From Cafeteria roenbergensis (lineage: Eukaryota > Sar > Bigyra > Bicosoecida > Cafeteriaceae): a stretch of DNA of 64,000 nucleotides. Position numbers and translations under genes: made by a program. The stretch is taken from the NCBI GenBank assembly GCA_008330645.1, contig VLTN01000027.1, positions 186,001-250,000 on the forward strand, read 5' to 3'. The notes under the pieces were generated by a model that saw only the letters and a program-made list of their open reading frames with translations, did no database searches and was not told where the DNA came from. Position 1 is the stretch's first letter. The number at the start of each line of letters is the position of its first letter. Positions 56,901-64,000 of this stretch are shown in pieces.

Positions 56901-58770
56901 CGAATGAACATCGTTGGGGGCGGCCGAAAAACTCGCGTCGCCATGCCACACACTTGATCCACAGACTCACCAAGAACCAATCCAGCACGTCCATCGCCAA
57001 TCAGTCACCAACCACGCCAAAGTCCCAAGCCCAATCCCAGATCCCTCCCATCACACTGCCTCGAGTCGCCACTCAGCCGCCCCTGCTCACCGCATGCGCT
57101 CCACCTGCTGTCGCAGGTACTGCGTCTGCCCGATCAGCTGGGTCGCCAGTCCCTTGGCGATGACCTCGTTCAGCCTCGACAGCCAGCGGAAGGCCCAGCG
57201 CGCACGCTCCCTCGGCCAGTCACCGAAAGCCGTGTCCGCCACCTTCTTGAGGAAGGCGAACGCCGCCGGTCCCATGCGTCCCGTGGTCGTGATGACGAAG
57301 GGCACAATGGAGCTCAAGTTGTCCTTTGTAGCTGAGCTCTTCTTGTACTCCCCCATCTTGTCCTTCTCACGGCGCTCGAGAAAGGCGTCCATGCTCTGCA
57401 GGCCCTGCGTCACGTAGGACTTGCTCACCGCCGAGGTGATCTGCACGTCGACGAGACGGGTGGTCTCGAAGTCGACGTGCACCCGCAGGTCCGGTCGCTT
57501 GCGCGCGGCCTCGCTGGACCCCGGCTGGGATCCGAAGCGCGTCTGCCCGTCCTGCCAGCTGGAGGGCTCCACCACCGACTGCAGCCCCGCCGAGCGCACG
57601 GCCGCGTGCAGGACGTCGCGGACGTCGTTGTGCGCCCGGATGGTGGAGCCCTTGCCGCAGCGGCAACGCGCCAGGTGGTGTGCCACGCCCGAGACCCCGC
57701 CGATGTGGACGGTGCCTCTCGCGGTGGTGTCCCGCTGCACGCACGCGCAGTTGATCGACACGCCGTCCGGCACCACGTGGTCTGCCTCGGAGGCTCCGAT
57801 GCGGTGGCGGGTGACCACCGCGAACTCCTCGTCTGTGAGCCCGCGGGGCCCCATCATCGTGTTGCGGAGCCAGTAGTGTGTTCCCGGCACGCATGCCTCT
57901 CGGAACGCGACCAGGTCGCTCATGACGCGGAACATGGCCGGGTCGTCGATGTTGGCGACACGCTTCTCCGTCGTGCCCTTGGCCAGCGCCTCGGCCCTGC
58001 ATCGTGCTGTGCAGGCCCTGCGCGCCTTGGCCAGACGGTGCAGGAAGACGCACTCGTGCTTGATGCGCAGCATGTCGTCGTGGTGCAGCATCATCTTGCG
58101 CTGCCAGGGCGCCTCGACTTGCTCGTTCGCCAGCTTCACCACCCCGTCGCCGTACAGGCACTTGCGGAGTTTGGCCCGCAGCGACCAAGGCAGCTGATGC
58201 TTGGCGGCAGAGGAGCGGGCGGTCGTGCTCCGCGATGTCTCGAAATGCCTGCCGATCCCAGGACGTGGTAGACCTCGTCTCTTCTGCCCGGCTTGTTGAC
58301 GCCTCCGGAGGAACTGGCTGTTCGCCTGCCCGCGAATTGAATCGCCCTGCCGGGCAGGCCCGAATGCGCGCCAATCGCCAAGGCAGAAACACGAGACGAC
58401 TCTCCCCAACCGCGACGCCACGCCGCGCGCGATTCCCACTCCGTGCCCCGGGGAAGCTCGTGCCCCCACGGCCTCTGTGCGCAAGGCCAAGTCCCTTCCG
58501 CTCTCTGTCCAGTGCAGGACGCGTGGGCCTTGGCAGCACGCCGAGTCGTCGCTTCCAGCCAATTTCATCCATGAGCATCCACCAGCCAATCCCATTGTTC
58601 GGTGCCTTTGGCCAGACATTGCTTGCCCACCTTCCTCGGAAACAGGTGTGGCTGGGGTGAGCCGCGAAGCAACGCCACAGAGGCGCATCATCTCCCGCTA
58701 GCTGCCCTCTCGTCTGCTCCGCGGGGCGGTGGGCGAGCACCGCAAGCCGAGTGCTGGGTATAGATTGCAC
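56901..58770 (-). mobile_element. LINE fragment, long form, unit 2
   Basis: Same 5'-truncated LINE ORF2 end as in unit 1, stop at 57,087. This copy keeps the Cys/His cluster in one frame: INCACVQ, TVHIGGVSGVAHHLARCRCG, then HNDVRDVLHAAVRSAG and RPDLRVHVDFE. It is therefore the best copy for reading the endonuclease domain. The frame stays open to 58,691, but sequence beyond about 58,200 does not look like LINE protein. Confidence 0.65.
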
Positions 58771-59377
58771 AGGTTCACGACAATGTGCTGATTGCCCACC
58801 CGGAACTCCTGGCCGCGACTCCCATGCTCAGGGGCGGGGCTTGCCGCGGCGTCGCCTCCGGCGGGGTTGCCTCCCCAGCCAGCGCGATTTCAGAGCCCTG
58901 GCCGCCGGCACTTGCTTTGATGCAGCACAGGTCTTGCACGTGAGAGGGTGGACGCTGGGGGGTGTGGGGCTGGAGCGGTCCTGGGGCGGTTCAGGAGCCT
59001 GCGCGACAGCGGCGGCAAGCAGCGTCCGTGCTTCGCAACGCCCGCCGAGCGCGCAAGCCACACTCGAGCACGATCACACCATGCGCCATGCACGGAAACA
59101 AGTATGGCCAAATCTGCGGGTCGACTGGGCGATGGCGGGCTGCAGGCGCGGCCCTGTTCGGCCGCGCGTGAATTGTGTGTTTGCTCGCGGTTCTGCTGGC
59201 ATGGTTATCTCTGCTCTCGGCTAAATCGGGCAGAGCTGCAGGCCAGCAGAAAAACGTGACGAGGGCGAACTAGCCGAACGCACTCGGCTTTGCTGCGCCC
59301 GCGGACTCCCAGGAGGCCGCCCGCGACGCCGAAAGGCCCACAGAGGGCAACCTTCTTCGCTTTTTGCCGAGCTTGCC
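58771..59377. promoter_or_regulatory. Upstream region of gene C, unit 2
   Basis: Counterpart of 45,633-46,236 and nearly identical to it. No motif was recognised. Confidence 0.35.
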
Positions 59378-62300
59378 ATGCTGAGCCAGGTCTCACGGGG
59401 CGCAGGGCGGGCGTCGCGGGCTGTGCTGCCCGCATGCGCCCGGACGGCCGATGCGGTTCGGCACCATTGCCTCAAGCCAGTCGCCGTCCTGAGCGGCGCA
59501 GGCGAGCCCCTGTGCCGCACCCTCTGGAGCAGAAGAGCCTTGGTGCTTCACGACAGCACGGGCGGCGCGCGGCCCGTCCTGGTGCGCCCTCTGAGCTCCG
59601 CGGCGTCGGAGACTGACTCCCACCCGTTTTCGACAAAAGCCGAGCGGTGGGCTGACAACCACCTGCCCAGAGAATCTGCAAGGCGCGACGCCGTTGGTCT
59701 GGCTCTGGGAGCACTCTCGCTTTCCTCCGTCTCGCCGACGGACGCTCGAGCGCGGGTGGAGCTCGGGCAAGACTTTTTTTTGTTCGTTCTGGAAATGGCT
59801 GCCGTCAAGGGGCTCCGCTCTGCCGACAATGAGGACATCGTCAAGCTGCTTGGAAGACTCGGCACCGCCAGCATGGAGCTCGCCCACTCAACCGACATCA
59901 ACGCCGTGCTTCAGCATGCCGGGGTGACTCTGGCCATGCCCGGCGGCGAGGCTCTGCTGGCCAAGTGGCACCGGCTGGGCCACCTGCAGTCCGTGGCGGG
60001 AGGCTTCGCGGAGGTCATGGCCAAGCCATCCACCATCGCCACAGTGGAGACGCACGCCAAGAAGCTGCTCTTGGAGGCCAATCGCGAGGCCAAGCGCGAG
60101 GCCGAGGAGCAGGCCGAGAAGGCCAAGCGCGAGGCCGAGGAGCGGGAACTCCGGCTTGCTCCGGCTCACACGCTGGCTTCGCTTTTGGACAGCTGCCTAT
60201 TGGTCATCAACGGACGGCAAGGCAAAGCCCTCTTGGATGTGCTCATCCTGCGAGTTCAGGCAGCGCTGGTCAGCAGGCTGCCACCCGACAGCCCGGTGAT
60301 GGCAGGTCTGCCACCGGAAGTCGTTCGCCTCAGCAGGCGGCTCAAGCAGCAGTCTGTCGACAACGCCTGCAAGCTGGCAAAGGAGACTGGCGCTGCAGTC
60401 CCGCAGGAGGATCTGACTCCAGCTGGCCTCCAGACTGTGGCAGACTGCCTGATAAACACGCTCAAGTCGTGCCATGACCTCAGCTGGCTGGCCAGCCAGC
60501 CCGCACTCTTTGACATCCTGCACTGCACGGCTACGGCCTGTCCCCCGGTGTTTCTGGCTGAAGGAGGCCCGACTGCCAAAGTTGCGGAGAACCTACGTCC
60601 TGACGTTTACTTCAAGAGGCGCAAAAACTGGAACGGCTCTTCAGTCAGCCATGCATTCAATTGCTCAGAGCCAAGTCAATCAGGCAACTCTTTCCTGTTC
60701 ACGGGGCCCCGTGGCGCTGGCAAGACACAGACGCTGCTCTCGATGGGTTTTGCCAACGCGTTTCTGGGAGCCGCTCACGGCGAAGAGCGAAGCACTGTGA
60801 TCTTGCTGCGCCCATATGCCGGACCGGAGCAGGCTGGCGGCAGACTGGGTGACAAGCACTCAACGGACAACCTCGAACTCGCTGAAGGTCCAGCCCGGGA
60901 TCCGCACAACGTGGTGTGGAGAGCCATGCTGCGGCTGGGGTACCTCGACGCCCACCTGGGTGGCAAGTCTGGGCTGGAGGTCGCCGCACACCGCATCAGG
61001 ACGATGGGCAAAGCGCAAACAACTGCCATTGAATTAACCAGCATAGGAATGCTGGGAGACATGCTCGATGGGCATGAGCGCTCTCCTAGGATCAGCATGA
61101 CCTTGTGCTTCGACGAAAGCCAGAATTACTTCTTTCACAGCGGCGTGCTCAGCAAGTTTGTTAAACCTGGTGGAGCGTTTTTACACCTCGAACATCCCGA
61201 TGAGGATGGTGATCACTGGCAGCTCAGCTGTCCTTCCTCGCCTCGTCAGTGGAATGGAATCTGATGCAGTGGTGACGCAGCAATACAACATGCACGGCGC
61301 TGCAATGCGCGACGGACTCTTGAGTATGCCTGAGTTCGGGGACGCAGTGGCACCCAGCTTCCCCTTCAGGCCGTACAGGCATGGATTCAACGTGAGCAAG
61401 TTGAGCGTTCTCGATCCGGTCCCCTATCTCGAGGAATCTGAGGGACTGAGCTTCCTGCGGACATCCTGGAGGCAGCACTCTGCGCATTTGAGGCGCTTCA
61501 TGGAAACTTTGCCTGCGTCGGACGATGAGGCTCATGCAATCGTCGCGCCCTTGGTGACGGCAACCAACGGCAGCCCTCGGCTCTCCTTCAGCTGCAGTGG
61601 GGCGACGTTGTCCAAGGCGGCAGAGCAAGGGCGGCCGAAGCTGCCCTCAGTGATCAGTTTCGACGATTCAGGCAGCTCTTCGTTACTTCCGAGCGTGTCC
61701 CCGCGCGCCGGGTCCTCCTGAAGGCAGTCGGGTTGGCTGCCCTCGGGAAGCTCAAGCCGGAAGCATCCGACGCAAGCACTGGGCTGGCAACGGCTGCTGG
61801 GGCGCATGTTGGACAGTCGAGCTCAACCGTCGAAACCTCGTTGGAATACGTGTCCCTCAAGTCGCTCCTGAGCGCGGCGCTGTCAGCGTCGCAGCGTCTC
61901 TTTGGGGACGACGCGGCGCACACCAAGGAGCTGATGAAGTTCGAGTCGTCTTTCAGCAGCAGCAGCAGAAGCATGCAACGGCTACGTGCTGACATCGAAG
62001 CGGCTGCAGACTTTTGGCATGAAGTCGGCTTCTTTCGGGGCCGGACTCTCACAAGCTCGTTCGTCATGCCCGGTCAAGCGTGGAGGTCCTTTGCAGTGCA
62101 TCTGGTTCTCGCTGGATCCTCTCTGACCGCGGTTGAGATGATGGCCCTGGTCAGCCCTGCAAGCAAAATTTTGAGCGACCACTTCGAGCGCTTGCTGGCT
62201 GCCGAGCTGCTCCACAGTGGTTTCCAGGCGTTCGTGTCGGCTTGCATGGCTAGGTTTGCGCCAGGGCGAGAGTGCTCCAGTCGGCTGATGGAGCGGCTTG

Positions 62301-63064
62301 CCGCAACAGCCTCGACGGATAGCGCCGCTGCTGAACTGGTCAACCATCGCCATGTCGCCAAGGGTGGAGAGTCGCTTCCTTCGCCGCCACCTCTGGAGCC
62401 AATCATGGTGTGGGGAGGCACAAGCAAGGATCCCAAAGTTGTGGCGGCTGACAAGGACGATGAGCCGATCAAGCCGTGGCAGCTCCTCAAGCATCGGCAT
62501 GACTGGGGCGGCGTGGACGTCATGGTTGTGTTCGCGGTCAAGGACTGCGTTTACGTCCTTCTGCTCCAGTCCAAGGCATTTGAGCCTTCGCTGTCCGGTG
62601 CGCCGAAGGAGATGACTGCCGCGACAGCGGCGAACTTGCAGACTGGCATGTTCAACATGGCGACGGAGCTACGGACTGCCGTCGTTCCAAGTCCTGAGCC
62701 CCGCAAGGCCTGGAGCGACATCCCCGGCAAGCGGTCGCTGATAGCCAGAATCATGGACAATGACATTGCCAAGGGATGCACCGAAATGGTCGTGTGCTCG
62801 TCCGTCATCACCACGAAGGTTATCAAGGAGACCCCACAAGGCTGCAAAGCCGACCTGTTCCGGATTCCCGAGTCACCGGAGACCTTCGTTCTCGAAGAAG
62901 GCGAGCCAAGCGCCACTGGCAGCGCCGCAGAGAAGCCACGGAGCGTCCAGGTGTGGGACCTGCGGCTGCCGGCAGACAGCATGGTCCTGCGAAAGTTGAT
63001 GACGAAAGATATGGAAGATGCGTTGAGTGTGTGTGGGATCGAGTTGCCCAGCAGCGCCGAATGA
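59378..63064 (+). pseudogene. Gene C, unit 2: CR-like P-loop ATPase with nuclease-like end, broken
   Basis: Second copy of gene C, almost identical in sequence to the first but with about two breaks of its own. The parts are the same: presequence-like N-terminus, header, coiled-coil stretch (shorter by one repeat block than in unit 1), Walker A TGPRGAGKT near 60,700, Walker B-like region near 61,100 and the nuclease-like GGVDVMVVF / LLLQSKAF near 62,510-62,580. The very high identity to unit 1 shows that duplication or gene conversion is recent and that loss of the frame is more recent still. Confidence 0.55.
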
Positions 63065-64000
63065 ACATCGTTGGGGAGGGCAATAACTCGCATCGCCATG
63101 CCACACACTCGATCCACAGACTCACCAAGAACCAATCCAGCACGTCCATCGCCAATCAATCACCAACCACGCCAAAGTCCCAAGCCCAATCCCAGATCCC
63201 TCCCATCACACCGCCACGAGTCGCCACTCAGCCGCCCCTGCTCACCGCATACGCTCCACCTGCTGTCGCAGGTACTGCGCCTGCCCGATCAGCTGGGTCG
63301 CCAGTCCCTTGGCGATGACCTCGTTCAGCCTCGACAGCCAGCGGAAGGCCCAGCGCGCACGCTCCCTCGGCCTGTCAACGAAGGCCGTGTCCGCCACCTT
63401 CTTGAGGAAGGCGAAGGCCGCCGGTCCCATGCGTCCCGTGGTCGTGACGACGAAGGGCACAATGGAGCTCAAGTTGTCCTTTGTAGCTGAGCTCTTCTTG
63501 TACTCCCTCATCTTGTCATTCTCACGGCGCTCGAGAAAGGCGTCCATGCTCTGCAGGCCCTGCGTCACGTAGGACTTGCTCACCGCCGAGGTGATCTGCA
63601 CGTCGACGAGACGGGTGGTCTCGAAGTCAACGTGCACCCGCAGGTCCGGTCGCATGCGCGCGGCCTCGCTGGACCCCGGCTGGGATCCGAAGCGCGTCTG
63701 CCCGTCCTGCCAGCTGGAGGGCTCCACCACCGACTGCAGCCCCGCCGAGCGCACGGCCGCGTGCAGGACGTCGCGGACGTCGTTGTGCGCCCGGATGGTG
63801 GAGCCCTTGCCGCAGCGGCAACGCGCCAGGTGGTGTGCCACGCCCGAGACCCCGCCGATGTGGACGGTGCCTCTCGCGGTGGTGTCCTGGAACCAGCAGC
63901 TTCGGAGCGTTGCGCGCCGCGCCGTCGGGAGGGCCGAGCCCTGCGCCTCGGAGGCTCCGATGCGGTGGCGCCGCACACACCCCGTGCGTCAGCATCGATC
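63058..64000 (-). mobile_element. LINE fragment, short form, unit 2 (runs to right edge)
   Basis: Same short-form LINE as at 49,952, with stop at 63,242 and endonuclease motifs intact (HHLARCRCG, HNDVRDVL, RPDLRV). It again adjoins the end of gene C. The window ends within its truncated 5' part, just before the place where unit 1 passes into the next transposon. Confidence 0.65.

Larger units (their letters stand above)
37127..64000. repeat. Tandem array of a mobile-element-rich cassette (about 13.1 kb; first unit 13.8 kb)
   Basis: Unit 1 runs from 37,127 to about 50,963 and unit 2 from about 50,964 past the right edge. Corresponding landmarks: transposon 37,127/50,964; gene B 40,996/54,842; long LINE 43,761/56,901; gene C 46,237/59,378; short LINE 49,952/63,058. 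The offset drops from about 13,840 to 13,140 after gene B, because unit 1 carries an extra 0.7 kb internal duplication there. The window ends inside the second short LINE, about where a third transposon would begin. Gene C and the short LINE are almost identical between units, whereas the transposon differs by several per cent. Confidence 0.93.

Noticed and set aside
1-64000. tRNA, rRNA and telomeric repeats
   Set aside because: Scanning by eye for B-box-like and telomere-like strings gave only chance matches inside genes or introns.
37127-64000. The array as a Polinton or endogenous virus
   Set aside because: No capsid, packaging ATPase, protease, polymerase or integrase was seen. The transposase is DDE_1/pogo-like and the retroelement parts are LINE-like.

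Overview
The window is nuclear DNA of a unicellular eukaryote with a compact, very GC-rich genome (about two thirds G+C by eye). The genes that need splicing have short introns of roughly 60 to 290 bases with GTGAG-type donors. Intergenic gaps are mostly 90 to 500 bases, and poly-Ala, poly-Ser, poly-Glu and Arg/Pro-rich tracts are common. The gene set is eukaryotic: U2AF large subunit, HUS1, the gamma-secretase subunit PEN-2, a class I histone deacetylase, an SLC25 mitochondrial carrier, cytochrome b561, a cAMP-receptor-like GPCR and an EF-hand protein with axoneme-like GYxG motifs. A flagellated GC-rich protist fits best; a heterotrophic stramenopile such as a bicosoecid, or a haptophyte, are guesses the sequence does not prove.

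Bases 1 to about 37,100 are host genes on both strands. In order: the end of a coiled-coil protein, a small two-pass membrane protein, cytochrome b561, a DGQHR/ParB-fold protein, a large Ala/Arg/Pro-rich protein, a leucine-rich-repeat protein, a SANT-like plus HMG-box protein, a histone deacetylase, a divergent cyclophilin, a possible PARG/macro-like protein, a polytopic membrane protein with three C-terminal WW modules, a GPCR, HUS1, U2AF2, a coiled-coil protein carrying twenty-four 31-residue repeats, PEN-2, the EF-hand protein, three unrecognised genes and a coenzyme-A-type mitochondrial carrier. Seven genes are spliced; exon borders are given from in-frame GT..AG pairs that restore conserved family sequence.

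From 37,127 to the right edge the DNA is a tandem array of a mobile-element-rich cassette, 13.1 kb in its shorter form: nearly two full units and the start of a third. Each unit holds, left to right: a pogo/DDE_1-type DNA transposon (minus strand); gene B (plus), a nuclear-looking protein; a long 5'-truncated LINE fragment (minus); gene C (plus), a P-loop ATPase with a C-terminal PD-(D/E)XK-like nuclease motif, resembling the Crinkler/RHS ('CR') effector class; and a shorter LINE fragment (minus). B and C are paralogous over a header domain of about 100 residues. Both are immediately followed by a LINE whose 3' end begins with the same bases. The gene C copies look broken in both units; gene B is whole in the second unit.

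The array is the most unusual part: a paired header-sharing CR-like gene set, amplified in tandem with a transposon and LINEs that end at the same place behind each gene, recalling trypanosome 'retrotransposon hot spot' loci. No computation was run. Domain calls rest on motif reading, and coordinates on manual counting.
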